NCBI RefSeq assembly: GCF_000833575.1
Contig: NZ_CP010827.1
Location: 806,001-870,000 of the forward strand
From: Corynebacterium singulare
GTDB taxonomy: Bacteria > Actinomycetota > Actinomycetes > Mycobacteriales > Mycobacteriaceae
DNA length: 64,000 nucleotides
Reading direction: 5' to 3'
Below are positions 25,000 through 34,132 of the stretch, piece by piece. A program made the position numbers and the translations under genes. The notes under the pieces are model-generated. The model had not been told where the DNA came from. It searched no databases and worked only from the letters and a program-made list of their open reading frames with translations. Positions within the stretch are counted from its first letter, which is position 1; each line of letters starts with the position of its first letter.

Positions 25000-25053
25000 G
25001 TCACCGTAAATAAGCCCCGAAAACTTTGCAGATTCGGGGCACTATCTACCGTG
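25000..25053. repeat. structured hairpin repeat, copy A
   Basis: Outer arms CACCGTAAATA / TATCTACCGTG and an inner stem GCCCCGAA (25014-25021) / TTCGGGGC (25033-25040). A second copy at 55218-55271 keeps the outer arms but has a different inner stem. It sits just after the end of the VWA gene (minus strand) and could act as a terminator. Confidence 0.6.
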
Positions 25054-25076
25054 AACGACGATCGTCGTGAGCGCGG

Positions 25077-27080
25077 CTAGCGGTTCAGGCTTCTAATAAC
25101 CACAACCAGAGCAATGATGAGCCCGAGTAGGACTAACAATCCCAGACCACCGATGAGAGGAAGAGGGATAGCAGAGAAGAAGGAGGAGTCGTCGTTGTCT
25201 TGCGCCTGGTTATTGGAGTTGTCCTGCGCGGTTGGCTCCGGTGCCTCTGAGGGTTTCTCGGTCTCGAGCTTGACCGGCGCAAAGGTTGGCTCGGGGACTG
25301 GGTCGCCGAAAACATCGGTCACGAGGTCATACGTAAGAACAGGCAGCTGGGTGGTTTCGTCGATCTCTTGGTCAGTCAGGAACTGCTCATAGTTGACAGC
25401 GATATATTGCTCGCCGCCCTGCCACACGCTTTCGATTTCCGACATCCCAGAGCCGTCGTTGTGTGAGCCGCCGTAGCGGTTGGCGAATAAGATGGGCGCT
25501 GGATAACTGAAGTCTTGGCTGTTGTCCTTCTGGACGGTTGCGCGGTACCCTTCCATGCGAATCTCACTGCGCGCGTCGTTGTAGGCGGTCAGAACTAGTC
25601 CATCACCAGGTTTGGAGTGCTCGAAATCCTCCGCTTCTTCAACCATGGATACCTTGCCCGCGAGTTGCTGCCCGTGCTCGACAGGGATGCGGTAGAAATG
25701 CGTTTCACCAGGAACAATCTGGGCACGCACGGGCTGCTTAGGGGAAAGTTCGGTGGCATCGGTGAACCACGTTCCGGGAGTTACCTCGGCGGGGTCGCCG
25801 GAAGTCGTGATGCGGCCTGGCTCGGTCTTTTCTTCGGCCGGATCCGGTTGACCGTCCATATCCGGCTCGCCAAAGCGGGTGATGGTCACTTCGACGCCGA
25901 GCTCTTCATCCTGCTTCCAGTCGCCTACGCGCTCGATAGCGAAGGCGAGTTCATCGGAATCGCATCCCTCTTCACCGCCCTGGGTGCTATACAAAGACGC
26001 TGTTTGGTACTGGTTCACCCCAAGTTCATTGGCCGTGGCGGTGTCGAGTGCGCAGGATAGCTCGACTGAGGAAACACCTAAATGGAATGATTCACCTTTT
26101 CGGAAGCTATTAATACTCGGCTCTTGCGTCGTGTTGGCGCTGATGACCACGCGCTCGCCTTCAGCGATAGGGGTGGTGAAGAAGGTCGTGGACTCAGCGG
26201 AGTGCCCTTTACCTTCCGTCGGCGGAAGGATGGTGGAGAAGGCCTCTACGTCACGGTCCACCTTGGCCGCGGCTCCTTCGGATTTGCCGCCTTTAATTTC
26301 CTCGAGTTCAGATTCGTAGGCGTTGTAGGTGCGGGGTGCCGCGCGGCGTAGTTCTTTGGCTAGGCTGTCGGCGTCGGAGGCATCGGCATAGGTGCCGCCG
26401 GTGGCGTCAGCAATGCACTGCAGCTCCTGCTGAGCCTCAGGCTCGACGTTGAAGCCCACCGTGTTGATGACGAGATCGATACCTTGTTCCTTCAGTTCTT
26501 TTGCTACGTCACACACTGGCGGTGGAGTACAGGTGGCCACGCCGTCGGACACCAAAATGATGCTGCGCTGGCCCTCTTTGGGAAGCTCGGCCGCGGCCTT
26601 GCGCAGGGACTCACCAATAGGTGTAAAACCTCGTGGCTGCAAGCCATCCATGTGGGTAATCATTTTCTCGGAGTTGCCGGCTTCCGGTGGCGTGACCACG
26701 GTGATGTCCTGGCAGCCAGCTGCCTCATCCTCGGGCGCCTCGCCGGTGTTACCGCCGTAGGTGACAAGGCCCAGTGGGGCGTCGTCACCGGCTTCTGAGA
26801 TGAAGGTCCGAGCGGCGTCTTTCGCTGCGTCGATGCGGGTCTGGCCGCCGGCGTCGTTGGTGATCATGGAGCCAGAAGAATCGAAGACCACCATAGTTGG
26901 TGCCATAGTGGTGGAGCTAGAGGGAGTATTCGACGTGGATGGGCTGGGTGGTTCTACTGTCTTATCGTCGGCAGCAGCTACCGGGAAAATCCCAGCCACA
27001 ACGGCAATGGCGATGGCGGCTAGGGTGCCAAGTAATGCGGTGAATCGTGATGTCGGCGAGAAGCGAGGCGCTGTGTTCAT
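25077..27080 (-). CDS. secreted von Willebrand factor A domain protein with C-terminal membrane anchor
   Basis: 667 aa from ATG 27080 (the frame opens 34 codons earlier but the signal peptide MNTAPRFSPTSRFTALLGTL begins here). After the signal peptide, a VWA domain shows the MIDAS motif DSSGSM (about residue 62) with a Thr and Asp further on (SDGVATC). A long extracytoplasmic region follows, then a Pro/Thr/Asn-rich linker and a final membrane segment (LPLIGGLGLLVLLGLIIALVVV) with a short basic tail. It is a surface protein possibly binding a protein ligand through a divalent metal; the role is unknown. Confidence 0.85.
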   Translation of the reverse strand: MNTAPRFSPTSRFTALLGTLAAIAIAVVAGIFPVAAADDKTVEPPSPSTSNTPSSSTTMAPTMVVFDSSGSMITNDAGGQTRIDAAKDAARTFISEAGDDAPLGLVTYGGNTGEAPEDEAAGCQDITVVTPPEAGNSEKMITHMDGLQPRGFTPIGESLRKAAAELPKEGQRSIILVSDGVATCTPPPVCDVAKELKEQGIDLVINTVGFNVEPEAQQELQCIADATGGTYADASDADSLAKELRRAAPRTYNAYESELEEIKGGKSEGAAAKVDRDVEAFSTILPPTEGKGHSAESTTFFTTPIAEGERVVISANTTQEPSINSFRKGESFHLGVSSVELSCALDTATANELGVNQYQTASLYSTQGGEEGCDSDELAFAIERVGDWKQDEELGVEVTITRFGEPDMDGQPDPAEEKTEPGRITTSGDPAEVTPGTWFTDATELSPKQPVRAQIVPGETHFYRIPVEHGQQLAGKVSMVEEAEDFEHSKPGDGLVLTAYNDARSEIRMEGYRATVQKDNSQDFSYPAPILFANRYGGSHNDGSGMSEIESVWQGGEQYIAVNYEQFLTDQEIDETTQLPVLTYDLVTDVFGDPVPEPTFAPVKLETEKPSEAPEPTAQDNSNNQAQDNDDSSFFSAIPLPLIGGLGLLVLLGLIIALVVVIRSLNR

Positions 27081-27151
27081 GTGAGTCAAGTTACATGCAG
27101 CGTGGAAGTCTTGTCGCCGAAAGCAGTTCACGAGGGGAGTGGCCCCCACTG

Positions 27152-27598
27152 TTAGCCGTCCAACGCCCGTAGATAAAACCACTGAATCAACGCACGCCGG
27201 GGAATATCGAGTAGCGGGCGCAGGAAGGTGAAATGGGCGGGCTGGGAGGAGGCATCGACAAGCAACAGCGTGCGCCCATCCCGCAGGCGCTCCAGCGTAA
27301 AGGTTTCCTCGCCGCGCTCGATATGGCCGGGCAAAGTGCCATAAGTGAATCCGCAGTGTCCTTCGTCACGGAACACATCCACCACTCGGCAGCGAAACGT
27401 CCAGAGCCCTAACCTCATACTGACCTCTGCGCCTTCCTCCACGACGTCATGAGTTGCTCGCACGCGAAAGAGGCCGCTGCGCTGTAATCTCCAGCGAAAC
27501 AGCTTGTTGGCCGCGGCATCGAAGTCAGTATCGATGACGCGGGACATGTGCAGCTGCGGGAAGCCCTCAGTGGAAGAGTACGACAGTGGCTCAGGCAT
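27152..27598 (-). CDS. DUF1990 family protein
   Basis: 148 aa from ATG 27598. The domain pattern (VRATHDVVEEGAEVSMRLGLWTFRCRVVDVFRDEG, FTYGTLPGHIERGEETFTLERL) matches DUF1990, a small soluble family related in fold to SRPBCC-like proteins, function unknown. Adjacent to and divergent from the DUF418 gene. Confidence 0.8.
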   Translation of the reverse strand: MPEPLSYSSTEGFPQLHMSRVIDTDFDAAANKLFRWRLQRSGLFRVRATHDVVEEGAEVSMRLGLWTFRCRVVDVFRDEGHCGFTYGTLPGHIERGEETFTLERLRDGRTLLLVDASSQPAHFTFLRPLLDIPRRALIQWFYLRALDG

Positions 27599-27657
27599 GG
27601 GGCTTAGCCTAGTCAAACCGCCCTTAGATGATGCTTGAGAATAGTAAAATAGGGTGT

Positions 27658-28863
27658 ATGCAGGAGAAACGACAACGCCTCATCGTTCCCGACTTAGCGC
27701 GCGGCACGGCGCTGTTGGGGATTGCCATGGCGAACGCCGTGCAGAGCTGGGTTGTGAACGAGTGGTCCTTGGGGCCCAGCTCCACCGTGGGCGGTGTGCG
27801 TCCCGATAACACCCCCGACATCGTGGCCGCAGTGTTTACCGGCATGTTTGTGCGTGTGCGCGGCCTGCCGATGTTCTGCATGCTGTTGGGGTTCGGCATT
27901 GGATTAATTGAGGCCAGCCTGCAGCGCAAGGGCTACACCACTAAAGAATCACGGCGCGTGCTCATCCGCCGCTACGGATTGCTGGCGGTCTTTGGTTTGG
28001 CGCATGGCTTTGTGCTTTTCGACGGTGACATCATGCTGGTCTATGGCCTCATGGGCATCGCTCTGGCGTGGTGCTTTACGCTCTCGACGCGCACTCTGCG
28101 GCGCATTGCCTACTGGTTCTTTGGCGGATATGCGGTTTTCGCTGGTTCGGGTGCAGTGGGAGCCTATTTTGGCTACTTCAATCCTCTGCCCAGTTCGCGG
28201 CCGATGACCGCTGACCTTTTTACCTTCGGCGACTACTTTGCCCGCAACCTGCGCGGTGAGATTGCTGCCTTGGGGCAGATCCCCATCACATTTGTGGGGC
28301 TGGTAGGCGTTTTACTCATCGGATATATCTGGGCGCGGGAGGGCGTGCTTGCAAACGTTTCTGCGCACCGCCGAACCTTGGTCACCTGGGTTGTTATTGC
28401 AGGTATGGTCATTGTCTTTGTTGGTCTTCCGTGGGGGCTTGCGGCCGCTGGCGTTGTGTCAACCGAATTGGAACCGGTGTTCTTCATGCTGAACCAAGCG
28501 TTTGGCTTTCTTACTGGTCCTGGCATTCTGGCGATATTGGCACTGCTCACGGAGAAACTCAACAACCGTGTTCCCGGGTGGGCCTATGCTTTCGTGGCGC
28601 TGGGCAAGCGCTCGATGTCGGGCTACATTGCGCAGTCGGTCTTCTTCATCATTCTGGTTACCCCAGCTGGCTTTGGGCTAGGGGCGGATGCTTCGGTGAG
28701 TGGCAAGCTTGGAATCGGTCTACTGGTCTTTGTTCTCACGCTGCTTCTTGCCGCTTTGCTTGAGGCTTGGGGCAAACCTGGCCCGTTCGAGTGGGCACAT
28801 CGCCGACTAGCATACGGCCCAACGGGCCGCATCGAGCCCAAATCAGCACCTGCACCGGCCTGA
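27658..28863 (+). CDS. DUF418 family integral membrane protein
   Basis: 401 aa from ATG 27658. A -10 like TAAAAT at 27645-27650 ends 7 nt before this ATG and no Shine-Dalgarno is present, suggesting a leaderless mRNA. About ten membrane segments; LIVPDLARGTALLGIAMANA at the N-terminus and the C-terminal GKRSMSGYIAQSV are typical of DUF418 (YeiB-like) proteins, probably related to acyltransferase-3 membrane proteins. The physiological role is unknown. Confidence 0.85.
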   Translation: MQEKRQRLIVPDLARGTALLGIAMANAVQSWVVNEWSLGPSSTVGGVRPDNTPDIVAAVFTGMFVRVRGLPMFCMLLGFGIGLIEASLQRKGYTTKESRRVLIRRYGLLAVFGLAHGFVLFDGDIMLVYGLMGIALAWCFTLSTRTLRRIAYWFFGGYAVFAGSGAVGAYFGYFNPLPSSRPMTADLFTFGDYFARNLRGEIAALGQIPITFVGLVGVLLIGYIWAREGVLANVSAHRRTLVTWVVIAGMVIVFVGLPWGLAAAGVVSTELEPVFFMLNQAFGFLTGPGILAILALLTEKLNNRVPGWAYAFVALGKRSMSGYIAQSVFFIILVTPAGFGLGADASVSGKLGIGLLVFVLTLLLAALLEAWGKPGPFEWAHRRLAYGPTGRIEPKSAPAPA

Positions 28864-28870
28864 TGTTGGT

Positions 28871-29179
28871 CTAAGCGGCTGGTTCCTCGCGCAGGAGCCA
28901 GCCACAAAGCTGCCTCTGCGCGCGGTCGACACCTCCGGGGTAGCTTTCCTCGAGCTCTATCTTGACATCGTTAAAGATGCGCTCAGAGATAAGTTCGGCG
29001 CGTTCCCTGCTTAACTGCCCCCGCAGCTCATCGAGGGGCACCTTGAGTTCCGTATACGGGCTTGGCCGGAAGTACCACGACCGCATGTCGTCGGCGTAGA
29101 CGACGATAATCGTCTTCGTCATCTGCGATTCCAGCACAACATTTCCAAATACCAGTGACGTCAGCGTCTTCGATTCCAT
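28871..29179 (-). CDS. conserved hypothetical protein
   Basis: 102 aa, soluble (MESKTLTSLVFGNVVLESQM, TKTIIVVYADDMRSWYFRPSPYTELKVPLDELRGQL). No family recognised. It converges on the DUF418 gene with 7 bp between stops. Codon use is like that of the neighbours, which supports a real gene. Confidence 0.6.
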   Translation of the reverse strand: MESKTLTSLVFGNVVLESQMTKTIIVVYADDMRSWYFRPSPYTELKVPLDELRGQLSRERAELISERIFNDVKIELEESYPGGVDRAQRQLCGWLLREEPAA

Positions 29180-29221
29180 GGCCGCGATTGTAGGCTGTCG
29201 TCAATGATTTGGCTGCCGAGA

Positions 29222-29257
29222 CAAAAGAGAAGACCCAGAACTTACACGTTCTGGGTC
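29222..29257 (-). terminator. terminator of the 188-aa membrane protein gene
   Basis: GACCCAGAAC (29232-29241), loop TTACAC, GTTCTGGGTC (29248-29257); on the minus strand it is followed by a T-rich run. Confidence 0.85.
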
Positions 29258-29274
29258 ATTGGGAAATTTAGTAA

Positions 29275-29841
29275 TTAGCGGTGGAGGCGTGCGTTAAAGA
29301 TGGCAAGGCCGGGACCGTGAATAGGCTCTACCTGAACAACTACCTTATCCAGCCCGCTGATGTTGATGGGGCCAGAGTTTACTACCTGACCGGGCCTAAC
29401 AACGTAAGTCTTCGCGTACTCTGCACGATTGTTGCCGAGGAAGACCTTCACGACGGCGGAGTCGTTGCCCTCCCTGCGCTTGATGTTCTCATCCCAAGCA
29501 AGGCTAAAGGTTAGGGTGTTGTACTTGCCATCCAGATCGCCTCGTCCGACGTAGGCTTCAATGTCTGATGTGGTGCGGGTACGGACCATGGTGTCGGTGA
29601 TGGTTTGACCATTGACCGAAATGCTGTTGACGTAGTCCATATTCAGCAGGTACTGACTCGAGCCTGGCTGAACAAGGTTTTCGCTTGTCACTGATGGTCG
29701 CGGGGCTGACTGGGGCGCGTTGCCGGGGTTAGGATTCGAGCTGCCAGCACCGTTAACGGCACCGGCGATGATGGCGATGATGGTGATAATGGCACCAATA
29801 ATCTGCGGCAGGGTTTGCTCAAGCCTGTAGAGATGAATCAT
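29275..29841 (-). CDS. membrane-anchored secreted protein, unknown function
   Basis: 188 aa from ATG 29841; AAGGAG 5-6 nt upstream fixes the start. One membrane segment (IIGAIITIIAIIAGAVNGA, about residues 12-30), then a Pro/Asn/Ser linker and a beta-rich domain with NTLTFSLAWDENIKRREGNDSAVVKVFLGNN, resembling an NPCBM-like or carbohydrate-binding beta-sandwich by pattern only. No firm family call. Confidence 0.7.
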   Translation of the reverse strand: MIHLYRLEQTLPQIIGAIITIIAIIAGAVNGAGSSNPNPGNAPQSAPRPSVTSENLVQPGSSQYLLNMDYVNSISVNGQTITDTMVRTRTTSDIEAYVGRGDLDGKYNTLTFSLAWDENIKRREGNDSAVVKVFLGNNRAEYAKTYVVRPGQVVNSGPINISGLDKVVVQVEPIHGPGLAIFNARLHR

Positions 29842-30023
29842 GAGAGCTCCTTGAGAGAAGAGAAATCGCCAGTATGTGGCAGATTTATAATGCCCCCTGT
29901 GTGATTGCTGTGCAATAGCTTGGGGGATCAACTTTAAGACTTGTTACCTGAGGGACATGAGTTTCATGATTTGCGGCCAGTTACGTTGAAAGGTCTATCT
30001 CCGAATCCCCCCGGGGGTGGGCT

Positions 30024-30420
30024 TTAGGCGGCGGCGACGGGCTGGATTGAGAGGTAATTCGCATCGCCCGCGCAGCCTTCGAGGCCTTCGACGCGGATGA
30101 AAGCGCTGGCGGTTTCGCCTGGTGGGTAGACGCGCAAGCCGTCGGCTGTCTGGGGCTGGCAGGAAGCGGGGTCGAGGACGCCAACGTTGGTCATCTTGAG
30201 GCCCGCGCGGGCCGACTGGCCGGGCTGAAGCGTGACGGTTGTTGCTTCCTTGCCGGTTTCGCGCACGGCGGCGGCGCCAAGCTGGGTGCCGTCGTCGTTG
30301 GTGACGGCGGAAACACCGGGGAAGCCGTGCAAGGTGCAGGGCTGGGAGGACGTATTGGTGAAGGTGATGTCCGCTAACCGCGCCGTGTAGTGGCTCTGCA
30401 GGCATTGCCGCTGAGCAGTA
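30024..30420 (-). pseudogene. DUF4232 protein, 5' truncated
   Basis: The frame encodes the DUF4232 domain (QCLQSHYTARLADITFTNTS, then PCTLHGFPGVSAVTNDDGTQ and LRVYPPGETASAFIRV) but has no signal peptide or credible start; upstream it runs into the promoter region of the iron binding-protein gene and meets a stop. The complete paralog is at 36162-36884, with roughly the same second half. Loss of the 5' end by rearrangement is the simplest reading. Confidence 0.75.
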
Positions 30421-30501
30421 ATGGGAAGCTGGATCGTCGTGCCCTCCCCGATCCGGATTAAGTTAAAAAAGTCTTGATTACCCTTGTTAGCCTACCCTTG
30501 G

Positions 30502-30520
30502 TGATGGTAGCCTTACCTAA
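30502..30520 (+). promoter_or_regulatory. DtxR-type iron box
   Basis: Matches 15 of 19 positions of TTAGGTTAGSCTAACCTAA (core GTAGCCTTACCTAA), 36 bp before the ATG of the siderophore-binding protein. DtxR with Fe(II) would repress here. Confidence 0.75.
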
Positions 30521-30555
30521 GCTTGTTTGTTTAGTGAAATGGAAACCCATTCAGA

Positions 30556-31563
30556 ATGAAGAACTCAAACGTTGTCCGTGCGCTCAGCATCGCCGTGCTC
30601 TCCACCACCCTGGCGTTGGGAGCCTGCAGCTCCGATGCAGATGACAAGGCGGAAAATACTTCCTCAGGCGCAAACTCCGCAGCGAATTCCGGCGATAATG
30701 CCTCCGAAGTCAACATCAAGCACGCCAGGGGGGAAGACACATACCCCGTAAACCCCGAGCGCGTCGTTGCCATTGGTCCAGCCATCGACAACCTGCTGGC
30801 TATGGGCATCAAGCCCTCCGCCGTGGTGGTGTCTGCTAAGGACATGAATGCCCCGTGGCGCGACGGCAAGTTGGATGGAGTGGAGATTATCAAGCAGACC
30901 GATTTCAGGACTCTGCCGAAGGAAGAGATCGCTGCCGCTGCTCCGGATTTCATCGTCGGGGACTACTGGACGATCTCCGAGGATAACTACACACAGCTCT
31001 CCGAGATCGCGCCCACTCTGGGTGGTATTGGCACCGAGGGTGAAGGGATCGGCTGGAAGTTGCAGCTGAAGGAGCTCGGCAAGATCTTTAACAAGGAAGA
31101 TAAAGCTCAAGAAGTCATCGACCAGGATGAGAAGGTCTTCTCCGATGCGAAGTCCGAGCTGCCGAATATCGAGGGTAAGACCGGTGTGGTCTCCCAGTTC
31201 GCTCAGGGATCCTTTGGAGCTGTGGCCGACCCGAAGGATCCAGGAGCCTCCTTCATCTACGACCTGGGTATGAAGTTCCCGGAGCCTCTGACCGACGGCT
31301 CTATTGAGGTAAAGCAGGGGCGCGTGACTCTGTCGCCAGAAAACGTCTCCGCCCTGGCTGCGGACTTCATGGTGATCTATAACCGCACCGGTGACATCGC
31401 GGAGGTGGAGAAGATCCCGGGCTACTCAGACCTGCCGCAGGTCAAGTCCGGCGCCACCCTGGCGGGTAACGAGGCTGTGGTTGCCGGCCTGAACACGCCG
31501 ACCTCCCTGTCCCGTGCATGGGTATTGGAGCAGGTCAAGCCTACCTTGAAAAAGATCTCTTAG
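30556..31563 (+). CDS. iron-siderophore ABC transporter substrate-binding lipoprotein
   Basis: 335 aa. Signal peptide with lipobox LGAC (Cys about 24), Ser/Asn-rich linker, then a cluster-8 (FepB/BtuF-like) two-lobe fold: ERVVAIGPAIDNLLAMGIKPSAVVV, PKEEIAAAAPDFIVGDYW and VVAGLNTPTSLSRAWVLEQVKPTLKKI. It binds a ferric siderophore outside the cell and passes it to a permease. No permease or ATPase follows it, so it must share those of another system (for example at 37-41 kb). A DtxR box precedes it. Confidence 0.88.
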   Translation: MKNSNVVRALSIAVLSTTLALGACSSDADDKAENTSSGANSAANSGDNASEVNIKHARGEDTYPVNPERVVAIGPAIDNLLAMGIKPSAVVVSAKDMNAPWRDGKLDGVEIIKQTDFRTLPKEEIAAAAPDFIVGDYWTISEDNYTQLSEIAPTLGGIGTEGEGIGWKLQLKELGKIFNKEDKAQEVIDQDEKVFSDAKSELPNIEGKTGVVSQFAQGSFGAVADPKDPGASFIYDLGMKFPEPLTDGSIEVKQGRVTLSPENVSALAADFMVIYNRTGDIAEVEKIPGYSDLPQVKSGATLAGNEAVVAGLNTPTSLSRAWVLEQVKPTLKKIS

Positions 31564-32035
31564 TCTCTTTTTCTCCAGCACCCCTCGCGAGTGTGTCGCC
31601 CGGTGTGGCAGCGTGGGGTGTTTTCTTATGCCCTTTCTTGTTCGCTCACTCGCCTCCCCGCTGTCGCCCTCCGACCCGCAAGGAACTCTGCTTGTCTTCT
31701 ACGCAGTGGGATCCGGCTGCTGCGTGGAGGCGCCGTCCGGGGGCGTATTCGGTGCGGGTGAGCGAACTTGAACTTACGCACGCGCAGCTGGTGAAAGCCG
31801 ATGGCTGGAAGAACGTTTTCCAGCAGTGGGCACCGCGGTGCTGGACAAGAGTTCGGCTGACCGGCCAGCACCCGAGGCGAGATGCACCGACCGTGCGCAT
31901 GCCGACCCACCGCATGCCGATCCACCGCACTGACCCGCTACACACCGACCCAATCCACTGAAACAACCCGCATACCGACCCTACGCACACCGACTCACCG
32001 CACACCGCCAACCCAGAAACGAGAAAGGAATGACC
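31564..32035 (+). other. non-genic stretch with degenerate short repeats
   Basis: A frame at about 31690-31890 (LSSTQWDPAAAWRRRPGAYS, LELTHAQLVKADGWKNVFQQW) looks protein-like but has no start or family. From about 31887 to 32013 there are many imperfect copies of CCGACCCACCGCA. A good ribosome site AAAGGA precedes the next gene. Confidence 0.5.
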
Positions 32036-34132
32036 ATGGCGAGGAATAGCCGAGACAGGGAAATCTACCCCATTACGATCCGCGAACTGCAGGTCGATGA
32101 CATCGAGGACATCACACCAGGGATGCGTCGCATTACTCTGACGGGCGAACAACTACGCGCCCATAGTGCGTTCGGCGTAGACGCACCACCGCTAGTCAGC
32201 GATGGTTTCGACGACGATATCCGCATCATCTTCCCAGACCCGGCCACCGGGGAGCGCCCTCACCCCATCACACGGGAGGACGCGACGGTGCTATGGCAAG
32301 AGGAAGTTAAAGATCTGTTTCGGACATATACCGTCCGTTCATTCGACGCCTCCCAGGGCCGTCTCGTCGTAGACTTCGCGCGGCATGGCCAAGGCTTGGC
32401 CGAGGACTGGTCCGCACGAGCTCGACCGGGAGATCCCCTGTATATCGCAGGGCCGAAGTCTTGCGCAGCGCTGCCCACCCACACTCCGTGGCTACTGATG
32501 GTGGGCGACGAGACGGCGCTGCCGGCGATTGCTCGCTGTATAGAGTCTTTGCCCGCCGGGTATAGGGCAGTGGCGATTATTGAGGTAGCCACGCGGGCAC
32601 ATGTCCAGCGACTGGAGTTCGAAGCACAGGTGGACATTCACTGGCAGGTGCGAGACGAGGGCGGGGACTTCGTGGCGAAAGCTACCGAGTTGTACGGAGA
32701 ACACCCAGAGTGGGCGGCCGAGCCCGCTGCGATGCCCTATGTATGGGCTGCGGGAGAGGCCGGGCGATTGAAGGTGATCCGACGCTGGGTTCGAGCTCTG
32801 GGGATTCCGCGGGAAATCGTGGAGATTACGGGGTACTGGCGCGCAATGGCACCGGTGCAATCGGAAGCAGGGGCGACGGCTACGCAGGCTGAGAGTGCGG
32901 GGCAGGTTACGGGCACTCTGTCGCAGGGCGACAGTGAGGGGGCGGAGACAGGGGCTGTGACGAGCCACCGTAATGCGCTGGTTGAGCTGCATGAACTCAC
33001 CGAAATGGGGTCGGCGATTCTGGTGCGCCAAGCCGTAGGGTTGGGGATTTTTGGCCTGATTGATGAGGGCGCGGATCGAGTGGATCAACTGGCCGAAGCA
33101 ACTGGCCTGCAGCAGGAGCTGGCTCTCCGGATTGCGCGTTACCTGGAGGCAGTGGGGTTAGTGACGTTGTCGGCGGATGTAGCACTGGATAGCTCAGCGG
33201 AGGATGTGGCGGACCAACGGGCGGTTCGAATCGGCCTCACTGCGCTGGGCAGCGAGTTGGCAAACCCGGATTCTCCAGTAAGGGATTGGATTACCGGGCC
33301 GGCAGCCGCCAAGACCGCAGCACTTGGCCAGCTAGGGCAGGCACTGCAGAATCCGGCTGATACCGGCGAGCACCGCTGGGACTACATTGTGCAAACCCAG
33401 CCACAACTGGCCGTGGAGGAACACGAACAGGCGGCCTCCAGCGCTCAGTGGTCGGCCCCGGCCGCAGCGGAGATTCTGAGCAGCAAGCTACTAGCGCGAC
33501 AGGATGCTGGCTCGCTTCGATGTGCGGTGGGAGGTCCGGCCGCGGCGGTGTATGCGGATGAGATTCTACGTAAGATACCGCAGGCCAACGCCGTGGTGTT
33601 GGGGTCGTTTTCGGAGGCAGAGGATGACGCAAGGATTTCAGTAGGCGCAACAACTGCAGCGATGACGGAGCCTGGGGCCAGCGCAGAGGAGGTTATGCTG
33701 CGCGATATTGCTCCACGCCGCCGGGATCGTGCTCGATATAGTGCACTGCACGCTCCAACGGTTGGGCGTAGCGGTGGGGATGCGCGCCGGGCGGATTGGG
33801 CTGGCACAGTGGCTACTTTGTGCGAGCAGGTAGATGCTGTGGTGCTGGTTGATCCGTGGCGACGTTGGCCAGCTATAGAGCTGCAGCAGCTGGTAGCTGC
33901 CGTACTACGTTCTGGGGCGCAGCTGTTCCTGGTGACCCCAGTGTTGCAGGAAAGCGGGGCCGAGGATCATGACTACCAGGAAGATTTATCACGCCTCGTT
34001 CTGTATGGATCGCAGCTGCCCACGGCCCGTGTGATTGCGAAGCACCTGGCTGCCGTGGGGGCGGTAGTGCGTTCGAAGCAGGCGGTGGGGTGGAGTGCCC
34101 AGCTGTTCGAGGTGGGGAGGGGAGGTAGGTAA
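32036..34132 (+). CDS. siderophore-interacting flavoprotein fused to a methyltransferase-like domain
   Basis: 698 aa from ATG 32036 (AAAGGA at 6 nt; an earlier ATG at 32030 is too close). Residues about 1-270 are a SIP-type ferric-siderophore reductase: FAD-binding RTYTVRSFD, then LMVGDETALPAIARCIESLP and VWAAGEAGRLKVIRRWV. After a Gly/Thr/Gln linker, about 300-370 resemble the winged-helix dimerisation domain of O-methyltransferases (VRQAVGLGIFGLIDEGADRVDQLAEATGLQQELALRIARYLEAVGLV), and 400-690 a degenerate Rossmann-like half without a clear SAM loop. SIP proteins are normally about 270-300 aa, so the C-terminal half is an addition. It may release iron from imported siderophores; the second domain's job is unknown. 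Confidence 0.82.
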   Translation: MARNSRDREIYPITIRELQVDDIEDITPGMRRITLTGEQLRAHSAFGVDAPPLVSDGFDDDIRIIFPDPATGERPHPITREDATVLWQEEVKDLFRTYTVRSFDASQGRLVVDFARHGQGLAEDWSARARPGDPLYIAGPKSCAALPTHTPWLLMVGDETALPAIARCIESLPAGYRAVAIIEVATRAHVQRLEFEAQVDIHWQVRDEGGDFVAKATELYGEHPEWAAEPAAMPYVWAAGEAGRLKVIRRWVRALGIPREIVEITGYWRAMAPVQSEAGATATQAESAGQVTGTLSQGDSEGAETGAVTSHRNALVELHELTEMGSAILVRQAVGLGIFGLIDEGADRVDQLAEATGLQQELALRIARYLEAVGLVTLSADVALDSSAEDVADQRAVRIGLTALGSELANPDSPVRDWITGPAAAKTAALGQLGQALQNPADTGEHRWDYIVQTQPQLAVEEHEQAASSAQWSAPAAAEILSSKLLARQDAGSLRCAVGGPAAAVYADEILRKIPQANAVVLGSFSEAEDDARISVGATTAAMTEPGASAEEVMLRDIAPRRRDRARYSALHAPTVGRSGGDARRADWAGTVATLCEQVDAVVLVDPWRRWPAIELQQLVAAVLRSGAQLFLVTPVLQESGAEDHDYQEDLSRLVLYGSQLPTARVIAKHLAAVGAVVRSKQAVGWSAQLFEVGRGGR

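Noticed and set aside
31887..32013. CRISPR array before the SIP gene
   Set aside because: The units are only about 13 bp, imperfect and without regular spacers; no cas genes in the window.
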